This document shows, piece after piece, positions 28,300 through 37,486 of a DNA stretch of 64,000 bases. The position numbers and the translations under genes were made by a program. The notes under the pieces are model-generated. The model saw nothing but the letters and a program-made list of their open reading frames with translations. It made no database searches and was not told the DNA's origin. The stretch is taken from assembly GCF_000328565.1 (NCBI RefSeq), contig NC_019966.1, forward strand, positions 3,906,001 through 3,970,000, given 5' to 3'. Position 1 is the stretch's first letter, and each line of letters opens with the position of its first letter. This stretch comes from Mycobacterium sp. JS623 (lineage in GTDB: Bacteria; Actinomycetota; Actinomycetes; Mycobacteriales; Mycobacteriaceae).

Positions 28300-28359
28300 G
28301 TCACTCCGTCTCGATGAACCTTATCCGGTATTCCATCTTTACTGACGGCGCTGGCGTTA

Positions 28360-29457
28360 CTAGCGAATGGTGCCCACACCGGGAATCAGTGGTAGATCCA
28401 GAGCTGTCACCCAGCCTGGCGAAAGATCGTTGACCGCCGGAACGGCGTTGAGCGCCCGCAGGCCGGTAGCGAGGCAGCCTGCGGCGGCGGCGTCCCGCCC
28501 CGAACCGTCGGTGAATCGGAACGCCGTCTCCTGAAAGATGCTGGGCGTGCCCTCGATGTCGACGCGATAGACATCGATGTCGGTGCCTGATGGCCAGTCC
28601 GGCGCGGCGTCGATGCCGATTCGGTTGACGTGCTCGAGCTGAATGCGGGTCTCGCCCTTATATACGCCGTTGATCGTGAACCGCACGGCCGCAACGTTTC
28701 CGGGCGCGATGATGCCCTTGGCCGACTTGCGCTCGGTGGGTGTCACCCATTTGTCCCACGTGGTGGTGATCTCGTCGAGCATGATGCCTGCCGCGTGCGC
28801 GATCATCGGAACCGTTGCGCCCCAGGCCATTATCAGGATGTCGCGGTTCTCCAGCAGCGGGCGGTATTCGGGGGGTTTGCCGATGCCCATCTCGAATTCG
28901 TAGTCGCCCTCGTAGTTGGTGTAGTCCAGCAATTCGGACGCGCGCACCTTGCGGACCTCCGAGCACAGGCCCATCAGCGTCATCGGGAACAAGTCGTTGG
29001 CGAACCCCGGGTCGATGCCGGTGGTGAAGCAGGATGACCCGCCCAGTTCACATGCCACGGTGATCGGCTCGATCCAGTTCGGCGGGTTGAGGTGCATGGT
29101 GGGCCACACCCAGGGTGTCATCGCGGTGGAGACCACGTCGATGCCGGCCCGTAGGAACCTGGTGATCAGCGCGATGTTGTCCTCGGCGTGCGCGGCGGTG
29201 GGGCCGTAATGCACCAGTGCGTCGGGTTTCAGCGCGATCAGGGCGTCCACGTCGTCGGTGGCAGCCAACCCGAGTTTGTCTCCAAGAGAACAGATTTCGC
29301 CGACATCGCGTCCGACCTTCTGCGGGTTGCTCACCCCGACACCCAGCAGTTCGAACAGCGGATGCTTGACGATCTCGGCGATCACCATCCGGCCGACGAA
29401 GCCGGTGCCCCAGACGACGACCCGCTTCTTGTCTCCTAGCTTCACGGCCTTCACCAT
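28360..29457 (-). CDS. Dihydrodipicolinate reductase-like NAD(P)H-dependent oxidoreductase
   Basis: The protein has 365 aa. The Rossmann motif VVVWGTGFVGRMVIAEIVKH starts near residue 12. LGVGVSNPQKVGRDVGE and ALVHYGPTA follow, as in the DapB-like/2,4-diaminopentanoate dehydrogenase group that is common in mycobacteria. The actual substrate is unknown. The start ATG 29457 is 67 bp from the divergent SDR gene. Confidence 0.75.
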   Translation of the reverse strand: MVKAVKLGDKKRVVVWGTGFVGRMVIAEIVKHPLFELLGVGVSNPQKVGRDVGEICSLGDKLGLAATDDVDALIALKPDALVHYGPTAAHAEDNIALITRFLRAGIDVVSTAMTPWVWPTMHLNPPNWIEPITVACELGGSSCFTTGIDPGFANDLFPMTLMGLCSEVRKVRASELLDYTNYEGDYEFEMGIGKPPEYRPLLENRDILIMAWGATVPMIAHAAGIMLDEITTTWDKWVTPTERKSAKGIIAPGNVAAVRFTINGVYKGETRIQLEHVNRIGIDAAPDWPSGTDIDVYRVDIEGTPSIFQETAFRFTDGSGRDAAAAGCLATGLRALNAVPAVNDLSPGWVTALDLPLIPGVGTIR

Positions 29458-29524
29458 AGGCGCGCCGGTAACCGTTGGTCGTCACACCGGGAATGTTCTT
29501 GCCGCGATCCGCCTTGAGGAAGGC

Positions 29525-30268
29525 ATGACTACAACACTGAGTGGACGACGAGCACTGGTAACCGGCGGGTCACGCGGCATCGGGGCAGAAATCGTCCGAA
29601 GGCTGGCGTCCGACGGCGCCGCCGTGGCCTTCACGTATGGCGCCTCGGCCGCTGACGCCGAGAAGCTAGTCGCACAGATCGCCGAATCGGGCGGAACGGC
29701 CGTCGCCATCCAGGCAGACAGTGCCGACCCCGAGCAGGTTGCCCGGTCGGTCGACGACGCCGTCGCCGAGCTGGGTGGCTTGGACATCCTCGTCAACAAC
29801 GCGGGCGTGGCGTACGTCGGTGACGCCGAGTCCTTCCCGCTGGAGGAGTTCGACCGATTGGTGGCCGTCAATGTTCGCGCCGTCTTCGTCGCGGTCCAGC
29901 GGGCGCTTCCTCACCTCGGCGACGGCGGCCGGATCATCAACATCGGCAGCGTCAACGCCGACCGGGTACCCGTTGCCGGCCTCGCGGTGTACGCCATGAC
30001 GAAGGGCGCCGTCAAGAGCCTCACCCTGGGGCTGGCGCGCGAGCTCGGCCCGCGCGGCATCACCGTCAACAACATCCAGCCCGGCCCTATCGCCACCGAC
30101 ATGAACCCCGAAGAGGGCGAATTCGCTGATTGGGCAAGGCCGTTGACGTCTCTGGGACGCTACGGTCAGACCAGCGACATCGCCAGCGCGGTGAGCTATC
30201 TGGCAGGGCCGGAAGCGTCCTATGTGACCGGCGCCAACTGGAACGTCGACGGCGGTATCACCGTCTAG
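29525..30268 (+). CDS. Short-chain dehydrogenase/reductase (FabG-like)
   Basis: The protein has 247 aa. The complete SDR set is present: cofactor loop VTGGSRGIG near residue 13, NNAG near 91, catalytic Ser in NIGSVNAD near 142, and YAMTK near 156. The C terminus GANWNVDGG is typical of the 3-oxoacyl-ACP reductase-like group. The start ATG 29525 has TTGAGGAAGG upstream. The longer frame from 29258 is antisense shadow. The substrate is not predictable. Confidence 0.88.
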   Translation: MTTTLSGRRALVTGGSRGIGAEIVRRLASDGAAVAFTYGASAADAEKLVAQIAESGGTAVAIQADSADPEQVARSVDDAVAELGGLDILVNNAGVAYVGDAESFPLEEFDRLVAVNVRAVFVAVQRALPHLGDGGRIINIGSVNADRVPVAGLAVYAMTKGAVKSLTLGLARELGPRGITVNNIQPGPIATDMNPEEGEFADWARPLTSLGRYGQTSDIASAVSYLAGPEASYVTGANWNVDGGITV

Positions 30269-30270
30269 TT

Positions 30271-30570
30271 TCACAGGTTGATCGGGTCCGGCGGTGGCAC
30301 GGCTTTCGTGGTGTCCCGCAGTGCGGTCTTGAATTGCATTGCGCGATAAGGCCATCCGGCGTGGGTATGCCACTGGGACACCACGACGCCGACCCCGCCC
30401 TGGATGTCGAAGCGCGAGCCCGGCAGCAGATAGCCGCCGTAGAGTTGGGCGACCCTGTTCTCGGAGTGGCCCCAACGGCTGGTGCGCCGAGGCCCGGTCA
30501 GGTTGACCACCTTGCCGGTGAGCAGCGGGACAGCAGTACCGGTGTGAGCGCTGGGGCGCCAGCGGACCAC
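30271..30570 (-). CDS. Hypothetical 99-aa protein coupled to the upstream secreted protein
   Basis: The GTG start at 30570 shares one base with the TAG of the upstream secreted-protein gene (TAGTG). The frame shows the strong third-position GC of the neighbours and ends in a proline-rich tail (AVPPPDPINL). The sequence YGGYLLPGSRFDIQGGVGVV and QWHTHAGWPYRAMQF is not one I recognise, and no signal peptide is seen. It may be a small protein or the 3' remnant of a longer gene. Confidence 0.5.
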   Translation of the reverse strand: MVRWRPSAHTGTAVPLLTGKVVNLTGPRRTSRWGHSENRVAQLYGGYLLPGSRFDIQGGVGVVVSQWHTHAGWPYRAMQFKTALRDTTKAVPPPDPINL

Positions 30571-31091
30571 TACTGGCAGATGCGCAGCCCGGCGGGCTCG
30601 CAGTACAGCGGATACTGCTCGACCGGAATTGGCAGCGGTCCCTGGTAAGACATCGTGAACGGGATTGTGATGATCCCCGGCTGCAGTCCGCAAACGTCGT
30701 TGTGTGCGATGTTGCGGGTGCCCGTCATGGTGAGGTCGTCGAACTTGAACGTCTCGACCGTTGGCGCCCAGCTACCGTCGGGGCACTTCATCCCCTGGCT
30801 TGTGTTATAGGTCCACTCCCAAACGCCGCCGGTCAGCCGTGCGATACCGCCGGCCAGACCTGACGACGCGTCCATGTGCAGCCTGCAGGCGACCGGCAGG
30901 TTCAGCGGCTCGCGCAGGTCTCCGACGACCGGTACGCAGGACGGCCAGATCGTGTAGGTCCCGCTGTCACCCTGCTCCGGCGTGTAGGTGTAAACGCCCT
31001 GGATGACCTGATCAGCGTGGGCGGGGCCGGCGAACCCAAGGGCCGCGCACGCCACGATGACGGCTGCGGCCAGACCACGGATGATTCTCAC
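30570..31091 (-). CDS. Secreted protein with Sec signal peptide
   Basis: The protein has 173 aa. The signal peptide (residues 1-26, RGLAAAVIVACAALGFAGPAHA) has an AHA-type cleavage site. The mature part has several Cys (for example WPSCVPV, VACRLHM, MKCPDG, DVCGLQPG, YCEPAG, ICQ), suggesting disulfides. The pattern GTYTIWPSC...GVWEWTYNTS...MKCPDGSWAP parallels the secreted protein at 39737-40147, so the two are likely paralogues. The function is unknown. Confidence 0.75.
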   Translation of the reverse strand: MRIIRGLAAAVIVACAALGFAGPAHADQVIQGVYTYTPEQGDSGTYTIWPSCVPVVGDLREPLNLPVACRLHMDASSGLAGGIARLTGGVWEWTYNTSQGMKCPDGSWAPTVETFKFDDLTMTGTRNIAHNDVCGLQPGIITIPFTMSYQGPLPIPVEQYPLYCEPAGLRICQ

Positions 31092-31183
31092 GTCGCTGAG
31101 TATCGCAGTCTTGGTTTTACTAAGTCACGGTTTGGTGGCGCGCCGTGGTTTCGGATGCCGCTTTTTGGGGGTAGAGAGCCTTG

Positions 31184-32719
31184 GTGACGAAACCAGCGGT
31201 GCTGGCCGCTGTCGGGGTCGTCGTATCGCTCGTGGTTGCCCTCACCGCCTGTTCGACGGGATCCCGGGTCGATCTCGGCGGCGATTCATCCGGCAATCTC
31301 GTCGCCGCGATCGCGGGCGAGCCCGACCAACTCGACCCGCAGAAGACCAGTGCCTACTTCTCCTTCGAGGTGCTCGAGAACGTCTTCGACACGCTCGTGG
31401 CGCCCGATGCGAACCTGGAGATGCGGCCCGGACTCGCCGAGTCGTGGGACGTCAGCCCCGACCAACTGGCCTGGACATTCCATCTGCGTCGCGGCGTCAC
31501 GTTTCACGACGGCAGCCCGTTCACCGCCGACGACGTCGTTTACTCGTATCGGCGCATCATTGACCAGAAGCTGGCTAATGCCGACAAGTTCAGCGCAGTC
31601 ACCGGGGTCACCGCAACAGACCCGTCGACCGTGCGAATCACCTTGAAGCAGCCGACGCCGAATCTCTTGACCAACCTCGGCGGGTTCAAAGGCGTGGCGA
31701 TCGTGTCGCGCCGCAACGTCGAGAGCGGCCAGATCGCAACGCATCCCGTGGGGACGGGCCCCTTCGCGTTCGCAAGCCAGAAGAGCGGCGACTCAATCAC
31801 TTTGAAGGCGAGCCCGACGTATTGGGCTGGGCCGCCGAAGGTTTCGGGGGTGACGTTCCGGTTCATCTCGGAACCGTCGACGGCACTGTCGGCGCTTCAG
31901 GCCGGTGAGATCGACTGGACCGACGCCATTCCCCCGCAACGCGTCGCTGCGCTGAAGGGCGACGACTCCATCACGCTCGCAGCGACGCCGAGCAACGACT
32001 ACTGGTACCTCGCGCTGAACGAGGCCCGCCCGCCGTGGAACGATGTGCGCGTCCGGCAGGCGATCGCCTACGCCATCGACCGCGACGCCATCGTCCAGGC
32101 GACGACCTACGGGACCGCTGTCGCCAATCAACTCGCGATCCCGCAGGGCAATCCCTTCTACACCCCCTACGACACCTACCGCCACGACATCGACAAAGCC
32201 AAAGGACTCCTGGCAGAAGCCCGCGTCGCGCCCAAGACCCTGGACATGCTGGTGACCACCGAGTATCCGGAAACGGTGACGGCCGCGCAGATCATCGCGG
32301 ATAACCTTGCACCACTTGGTATCACCGTGAACATCCGCACTGTCGACTTCGCGACATGGCTCGACGAGCAAAACAACGGCCACTTCGACATGCTGATGAT
32401 GGGCTGGCTGGGCAACATCGACCCCGACGACTTCTATTACGCCCAACACCACACCGACGGCAGCAGCAACGCGCAGAAGTTCTCCAATCGCGAGGTCGAC
32501 CGACTGCTCGATGCGGGGCGCGTGGAAACCAACCGGAACGCGCGCGCCGACGACTACGCCAAGGCTGCCACGATCATCGCCGACGAGGTGAGCTACATCT
32601 ACCTGTACAACCCGTCGGTGATCCAAGCCTGGACGACGCGACTGTCGGGTTACGAGGCGCGCCGCGACCGCGCGGTCCGGTTCAGCACCGCGACGCTGGC
32701 CGCCGGTGAGGCGACGTGA
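31184..32719 (+). CDS. Peptide/nickel-type ABC transporter substrate-binding lipoprotein (DppA/OppA family)
   Basis: The protein has 511 aa. The N-terminal hydrophobic segment ends in a lipobox with C23 (VVALTAC), so it is a lipid-anchored binding protein. SBP family 5 motifs are clear: PDQLDPQKTSAYFSFEVLEN, GLAESWDVSPDQLAWTFHLR, and GVTFHDGSPFTADDVVYSY. It opens a four-gene importer operon whose junctions all overlap by 4 bp. Peptides are the most likely cargo; other oligomeric solutes are possible. TTG 31181 is an alternative start. Confidence 0.88.
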   Translation: MTKPAVLAAVGVVVSLVVALTACSTGSRVDLGGDSSGNLVAAIAGEPDQLDPQKTSAYFSFEVLENVFDTLVAPDANLEMRPGLAESWDVSPDQLAWTFHLRRGVTFHDGSPFTADDVVYSYRRIIDQKLANADKFSAVTGVTATDPSTVRITLKQPTPNLLTNLGGFKGVAIVSRRNVESGQIATHPVGTGPFAFASQKSGDSITLKASPTYWAGPPKVSGVTFRFISEPSTALSALQAGEIDWTDAIPPQRVAALKGDDSITLAATPSNDYWYLALNEARPPWNDVRVRQAIAYAIDRDAIVQATTYGTAVANQLAIPQGNPFYTPYDTYRHDIDKAKGLLAEARVAPKTLDMLVTTEYPETVTAAQIIADNLAPLGITVNIRTVDFATWLDEQNNGHFDMLMMGWLGNIDPDDFYYAQHHTDGSSNAQKFSNREVDRLLDAGRVETNRNARADDYAKAATIIADEVSYIYLYNPSVIQAWTTRLSGYEARRDRAVRFSTATLAAGEAT

Positions 32720-33684
32720 TGGCCGTATTCACCCATCCGATCCTCCGTTTCATCGCACGGCGGCTGCTCTACTCCCTTGTCGTCCTGCTGGGTGTGCTCG
32801 TCGCGGTGTTCGCGCTCGTGCATCTCGTTCCGGGCGACCCGGTCCGCATCGCGCTGGGCACCCGCTACACCCCTGAGGCTTACCAGGCGTTGCGCTCGGC
32901 AAGCGGTCTGGACCGGCCGATCGTCGAACAGTTCTTCGGCTACATCGGGTCCGCGCTCACCGGCGATCTCGGCGTCAGTTTCCGCAACGGCGATCCCGTT
33001 ACCGTCACGCTGCTCGAACGCTTGCCCGCCACGGTGTCACTCGGCGTGGCAGGCATCTTCATCGCGTTGGTGATCGCGCTGCCTGCAGGAATCTTCGCGG
33101 CGCTGCGCGAGGGCCGTGTCTCCGATGCGATCGTGCGCATCACAAGCCAGTTCGGGGTGTCGATTCCCGATTTCTGGTTGGGGATCTTGCTGATCGCGCT
33201 GTTCGCGACGACGCTGGGCTGGTTCCCCACCTCCGGATATCGTCCGCTGTTCGACGACCCGGCAGGTTGGCTGCGCCACATCGTATTGCCAGCTCTGACA
33301 GTCGGTTTGGTGGCCGCGGCGATCATGACGCGATACGTCCGGTCCGCCGTGCTGGAGGTCGCGTCGATGGGTTACGTCCGCACCGCGCGGTCGAAGGGAT
33401 TGCCGCCGCGCGTCGTGACGTTCCGCCACACCGTGCGTAACGCGCTCGTCCCGGTGCTGACCATCACCGGTATCCAGCTGGCGACGATTCTCGGCGGGGT
33501 GATCGTCGTCGAGGTCGTGTTTGCCTGGCCGGGCCTCGGCCGGCTGGTGTACAACGCGGTCGCGGCACGCGATTACCCCGTGATCCAGGGCGCGGTGTTG
33601 TTGATCGCCACGCTGTTCCTCATCATCAACCTGTTCGTGGATGTGCTGTACGCGGTGGTCGATCCGAGGATCCGGTTGGCATGA
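32716..33684 (+). CDS. ABC transporter permease (DppB-like)
   Basis: The protein has 322 aa with six hydrophobic segments. The family-typical N terminus RRLLYSLVVLLGVLVAVFAL and VHLVPGDPVRIALG are seen, and the EAA loop is VRTARSKGLPPRVVTFRHTVRNAL near residue 218. GTG 32716 overlaps the previous TGA (GTGA). ATG 32719 follows at once and may also serve. Confidence 0.88.
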   Translation: MMAVFTHPILRFIARRLLYSLVVLLGVLVAVFALVHLVPGDPVRIALGTRYTPEAYQALRSASGLDRPIVEQFFGYIGSALTGDLGVSFRNGDPVTVTLLERLPATVSLGVAGIFIALVIALPAGIFAALREGRVSDAIVRITSQFGVSIPDFWLGILLIALFATTLGWFPTSGYRPLFDDPAGWLRHIVLPALTVGLVAAAIMTRYVRSAVLEVASMGYVRTARSKGLPPRVVTFRHTVRNALVPVLTITGIQLATILGGVIVVEVVFAWPGLGRLVYNAVAARDYPVIQGAVLLIATLFLIINLFVDVLYAVVDPRIRLA

Positions 33685-34562
33685 GCACACTTACGGGCGA
33701 ATCGACGCGCGTCGCGTCGTGGCGGCTGCTGTTGCGCAATCCGGTGACCGTCGTGAGCGCAGCCGTGTTAACCGTCGTGGTCGTCGTTGCGCTGGTTGCC
33801 AACTGGATCGCCCCCTTCGGAATCAACGACATCGACGTCCCGAACGCACTGCGATCACCTAGTGGCGAGCATTGGTTTGGCACCGACGAATTGGGCCGAG
33901 ATGTGTTCTCACGAGTGTTGGTAGCGACGCAGGCATCGATGCGTGTTGCGGTCATCAGCGTCGCGTTTGCCGTCGTTGTCGGCATCACGGTCGGTGTCAT
34001 CGCCGGCTACCGTGGCGGCTGGGTCGATACGGTATTCATGCGCATCGTCGACGTGATGTTCGCATTCCCTGTGCTGCTGTTGGCCCTTGCTGTCGTCGCG
34101 ATCCTCGGACCGGGAACGACGACGACGATTCTGGCGATCGGTATCGTCTACACGCCGATCTTCGCGCGGGTGGCCCGCGCCAGCACGCTGAGCGTGCGCG
34201 TGGAGCCGTATGTCCAGATGTCGCGCGCGATGGGCACCGGAAACCTGTACATCCTTGCCCGCCATATCGTTCCGAATATCTCCGGGCCTCTGATCGTGCA
34301 GACGTCACTGTCGCTGGCGTTCGCGATTCTGTCCGAGGCGGCGCTCTCGTTTCTCGGGCTGGGCATCCAGCCGCCGCAGCCGTCGCTGGGCCGGATGATC
34401 TTCGATTCGCAGGGGTTCGTGACGATGGCGTGGTGGATGGCCGTGTTTCCCGGCGCGGCGATCTTCGTCATCGTGCTGGCCTTCAATTTGGTCGGCGATG
34501 GGCTGCGCGACGTGCTGGATCCCAAGCAGCGCACGATGATCGAGGCCAGGGGCAAGCGGTGA
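33681..34562 (+). CDS. ABC transporter permease (DppC-like)
   Basis: The protein has 293 aa. The cytoplasmic N terminus and first helix precede the periplasmic HWFGTDELGRDVFSRVL signature of DppC/OppC. Five further helices follow, with the EAA region YVQMSRAMGTGNLYILARHI near residue 175. It starts with ATG overlapping the DppB stop (ATGA) and pairs with that permease. Confidence 0.9.
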   Translation: MSTLTGESTRVASWRLLLRNPVTVVSAAVLTVVVVVALVANWIAPFGINDIDVPNALRSPSGEHWFGTDELGRDVFSRVLVATQASMRVAVISVAFAVVVGITVGVIAGYRGGWVDTVFMRIVDVMFAFPVLLLALAVVAILGPGTTTTILAIGIVYTPIFARVARASTLSVRVEPYVQMSRAMGTGNLYILARHIVPNISGPLIVQTSLSLAFAILSEAALSFLGLGIQPPQPSLGRMIFDSQGFVTMAWWMAVFPGAAIFVIVLAFNLVGDGLRDVLDPKQRTMIEARGKR

Positions 34563-36166
34563 CCGATCCGATACTGAGCGTGCGTGGCCTGCGGGTCGGC
34601 ATTGGCGACCGTCAGATCGTCCGAGATGTCGGCTTCGACATCGATCGCGAGCAGACACTCGGAATCGTCGGCGAGTCCGGATCGGGAAAGACGATGACGG
34701 TACTTGCCGCCACGGGCTTGCTGGATGCTCCCGGCGCGGTCGTCGCGGGCAGCAGCGCCTTGGCCGACGGGACAGAACTCGTCGGCGCATCGCCTCGGCT
34801 GCTGCGCAGTGTGCACGGCGGCAGGATCGGCTTCGTCTTCCAAGACCCCGGCACGTCGCTGAATCCGTTGCTCACGTTGGAGCGCCAGATCACTGAATCG
34901 CTTGAGACACACCGGAAGATGACACGACGGCAGGCCAACACCCGCGCCCTGGAGTTGCTCAAGGCGGTCGGACTGCCGGATCCGCAGACGCGTCTGCACG
35001 CCTATCCCCACCAGTTGTCGGGCGGCCAGCGGCAGCGGGTGATGGTCGCGATCGCGCTGGCGTGCGATCCCGAACTGCTGATCGCCGACGAGCCGACCAC
35101 ATCGCTGGATGTGACGACACAGGCTCAGATCATCGGGTTGGTGCGGGATCTGCAGCGGGATTTCGGTACCGCGGTGGTGTGGATCAGTCACGATCTCGGC
35201 GTGATCGGTCAAGTGGCCGACGACGTAATCGTGTTGCGCGAAGGTGAAATGGTCGAGCAGGCACCGATCCTCGACGTCTTCGACCATCCGCAGCACGCGT
35301 ATACCCGGGAGCTGCTGCACGCGCGCCCGCTCGTCGGCCGGTCCGGGCCTGCGCCGGTGCCCGATGATGCGCCGGTGTTGCTCCGGGTCGACGGTCTCGA
35401 CGTGCAGTTCGCGGTGACGACGCTGGTTGGCAAGTCGACAGTGCATGCGGTGAAACACCTTTCGTTCGAAATCCGCCGGGGCGCCACACTGGGCCTGGTC
35501 GGCGAGTCCGGGTCGGGCAAGTCGACTGTCGCCGGCGCGCTCACGGGGCTCGTCGAGCCGGACGCGGGTACCGCGCGGTTGGACAGTGTGGACATATTCG
35601 GTGTTCGTGGGGCGGCCGCGAAGGCGCTGCGCCGCAAGATCGGTCTGGTCTTTCAGGATCCGTTCTCGTCACTGAACCCACGCATGCAGGTGCAGACGGT
35701 GATCGACGAACCGTTGCGGGTACACGGACTCGCACCCGGCAAGGGTGGTCGTCAGGCCCGGGTAAAGGAACTACTCGAACTTGTCGGTCTGCCTGCGTCA
35801 TTCGCTTCCCGTTACCCGCATGAGCTGTCGGGTGGGCAGCGACAGCGTGTGAGCATCGCCCGCGCGCTGGCCGCAGAGCCGGAGCTGTTGATTCTCGACG
35901 AAGCGACTGCGTCGCTGGATGTTTCGGTGCAGGCTCATGTCCTGGACTTGTTGACGAACCTGCAACGCGAGCTCGGGTTGACGTATCTGTTCATCGGACA
36001 CGATCTAGCGGTCATCCAGCAGATGAGCCACGAGGTGTTGGTGATGCGTGACGGCGAGGCGGTCGAATATCGAACCGCCGCGGAGCTGTTCGCCGACCCC
36101 GAGCACGACTACACCCGCGCGTTGTTGGCGGCAGTCCCGCCCGCGCGACCACGCGCCGCCGTTTGA
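34559..36166 (+). CDS. Fused double ATPase of the peptide ABC importer (DppD-DppF in one chain)
   Basis: The protein has 535 aa with two complete ABC domains. The first has Walker A GESGSGKT near residue 40, signature LSGGQRQR near 157 and Walker B LLIADEP. The second begins at about residue 275, with [17 protein letters not shown] and LLILDEA. The fusion replaces the separate D and F genes usual in E. coli. GTG 34559 overlaps the DppC stop (GTGA). The longer upstream frame is a shadow of DppC. Confidence 0.9.
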   Translation: MTDPILSVRGLRVGIGDRQIVRDVGFDIDREQTLGIVGESGSGKTMTVLAATGLLDAPGAVVAGSSALADGTELVGASPRLLRSVHGGRIGFVFQDPGTSLNPLLTLERQITESLETHRKMTRRQANTRALELLKAVGLPDPQTRLHAYPHQLSGGQRQRVMVAIALACDPELLIADEPTTSLDVTTQAQIIGLVRDLQRDFGTAVVWISHDLGVIGQVADDVIVLREGEMVEQAPILDVFDHPQHAYTRELLHARPLVGRSGPAPVPDDAPVLLRVDGLDVQFAVTTLVGKSTVHAVKHLSFEIRRGATLGLVGESGSGKSTVAGALTGLVEPDAGTARLDSVDIFGVRGAAAKALRRKIGLVFQDPFSSLNPRMQVQTVIDEPLRVHGLAPGKGGRQARVKELLELVGLPASFASRYPHELSGGQRQRVSIARALAAEPELLILDEATASLDVSVQAHVLDLLTNLQRELGLTYLFIGHDLAVIQQMSHEVLVMRDGEAVEYRTAAELFADPEHDYTRALLAAVPPARPRAAV

Positions 36167-36196
36167 CGCGCCGAAGGCCCATGAGAAGGTCTTGCC

Positions 36197-36937
36197 ATGA
36201 CACAACTCGATGGCAAGGTCGCATTGGTTACCGGCGCCTCAGCGGGACTGGGTGCCGTGACCGCGCAGCTCTTCGCCGAACGGGGCGCCTCTGTTTTCGG
36301 GATCGCGCGCGACGCCGACCGGATGGCGACCGTGTTCGAAAGCGTGCCGGGTGGCGAGTACACGTCGGTGGACATCGCCGATCCGGTCGCCTGTAAGCGG
36401 GCCGTCGCCGACTGCGTCGCCGAGTTCGGGCGCGTTGACATCCTGGCCAATATCGCTGGCTTCCATCAGATGCGGCACACGCCGACGATGACCGACGAGG
36501 AGTGGGACCGCGACCTCGCGGTGAACCTGAACGGGCCGTTCTATCTGTGCCGGGCCGCGCTTCCTCACCTGCTCGAGACGGGCGGCAACATCGTCAACGT
36601 GTCGTCGATCGCCGGCGTCGAGGGCGAGGTGTATTCGGCGGGGTACTGCGCCGCCAAGCATGGACTGATCGGGCTGACGCGCGCGCTGGCGGTCGAATTC
36701 ACCAAAGAGAAGCTGCGGGTGAACGCGGTGTGCCCTGGCGGCATGCCGACCGCGCAGTCCACGGAGTTTCAGGCGCCGGACAACGCCGACTGGAACCTGA
36801 TCCTGCGCATCGCCTCGCCGCGCGGCTTCATGGAGACCGTCGATGTGGCCAAGGCGATCGCGTTTCTGGCGAGCGACGACGCCGCGGCCATCCATGGTGC
36901 GGTGTACCGCGTCGACAACGGCAAGGGCGCGGGCTGA
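36197..36937 (+). CDS. Short-chain dehydrogenase/reductase
   Basis: The protein has 246 aa. Visible are the cofactor loop VTGASAGLG near residue 13, the NIAG turn near 86, catalytic Ser in VSSIAG near 138 and YCAAK near 152. The N-terminal part after the loop has the usual Rossmann order, and the C terminus ends in a short YRVDNGKGAG. It lies 30 bp after the importer ATPase and may share its transcript. The substrate is unknown. Confidence 0.85.
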   Translation: MTQLDGKVALVTGASAGLGAVTAQLFAERGASVFGIARDADRMATVFESVPGGEYTSVDIADPVACKRAVADCVAEFGRVDILANIAGFHQMRHTPTMTDEEWDRDLAVNLNGPFYLCRAALPHLLETGGNIVNVSSIAGVEGEVYSAGYCAAKHGLIGLTRALAVEFTKEKLRVNAVCPGGMPTAQSTEFQAPDNADWNLILRIASPRGFMETVDVAKAIAFLASDDAAAIHGAVYRVDNGKGAG

Positions 36938-37260
36938 CGAGTCGGCCTCCTCCCCGCGAATGCGGGCAGATCGCAGATTAGCCCCAGATCGCGATCTCCC
37001 CGCAGTTTCAAAGCCTTTTGCAGGGCAGTGGGTCGCTCGACTCGTGACCCCGGTCACCCCAAGGCGTTAATCGGGTCCGTCTCACGGCTGCACGTAGTGG
37101 ATTCCTGCCAACGGTCAACCAATTACTGCCATCGGAATTAAACCCCTGACCTGGTCTGTTCTACCCATCAGACCGGCGGAGACAACCTCCCCGGCGGCAC
37201 CAGAAGCCAACGAACCGCGACCGTCACGCCGCGGCGAGCGGACAAGAGAAGGACAGAACA
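36938..37260. other. Intergenic region with upstream region of the 55-aa secreted peptide
   Basis: No gene is seen in these 323 bp. They hold the 12-bp perfect palindrome AGATCGCGATCT at 36986-36997, a small CCCGC/GCGGG stem near 36956, and a GGTCTG/CAGACC dyad at 37153-37174. The latter part must contain the promoter and leader of the small gene at 37261. Confidence 0.55.
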
Positions 37261-37428
37261 ATGAAGAAGCTCGGATTTGCCACCATCATCGCAAGCGGCC
37301 TGACCGCAGCGGTCCTCGGTCTGGCAGGCCCGGCGTCGGCCGACGCCGGCCACCATGATTGGGTCCATGACGTCCAACCGACGGTAAGCGTCCCCCAGGT
37401 CGACACCAGCGTGCAGCAGAGCCGCTAA
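37261..37428 (+). CDS. Small secreted peptide, 55 aa
   Basis: The open frame starts at ATG 37261, preceded by GAGAAGGACAG, and ends at TAA 37426-37428. Residues 1-28 are a signal peptide (KKLGFATIIASGLTAAVLGL ending in ASA). The mature part is only about 27 residues (DAGHHDWVHDVQPTVSVPQV...). Mycobacteria carry families of such short exported peptides with an MKK-F-A start. A strong terminator follows immediately, so this is a monocistronic, probably well-expressed gene. The role is unknown. Confidence 0.75.
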   Translation: MKKLGFATIIASGLTAAVLGLAGPASADAGHHDWVHDVQPTVSVPQVDTSVQQSR

Positions 37429-37439
37429 CCCAACATACG

Positions 37440-37470
37440 AAGAGGGGCACCCATTTCGGGTGCCCCTCTT
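37440..37470 (+). terminator. Rho-independent-type terminator
   Basis: A perfect 13-bp stem (AAGAGGGGCACCC at 37440-37452, GGGTGCCCCTCTT at 37458-37470) with loop ATTTC is followed by T-rich sequence. It sits 12 bp after the 55-aa gene and 17 bp before the stop of the convergent gene, so it probably works for both. Confidence 0.9.
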
Positions 37471-37486
37471 TCGTTGTGTGCTCTGT

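Noticed and set aside
33872..34558. Long N-terminal extension of the fused ABC ATPase
   Set aside because: Arg/His-rich shadow of the DppC permease. The GTGA overlap gives the proper start.
31184..36166. Importer cargo of nickel rather than peptides
   Set aside because: The binding-protein family covers both, and no nickel-specific residues or metalloenzyme neighbours were seen, so no specific cargo is claimed.
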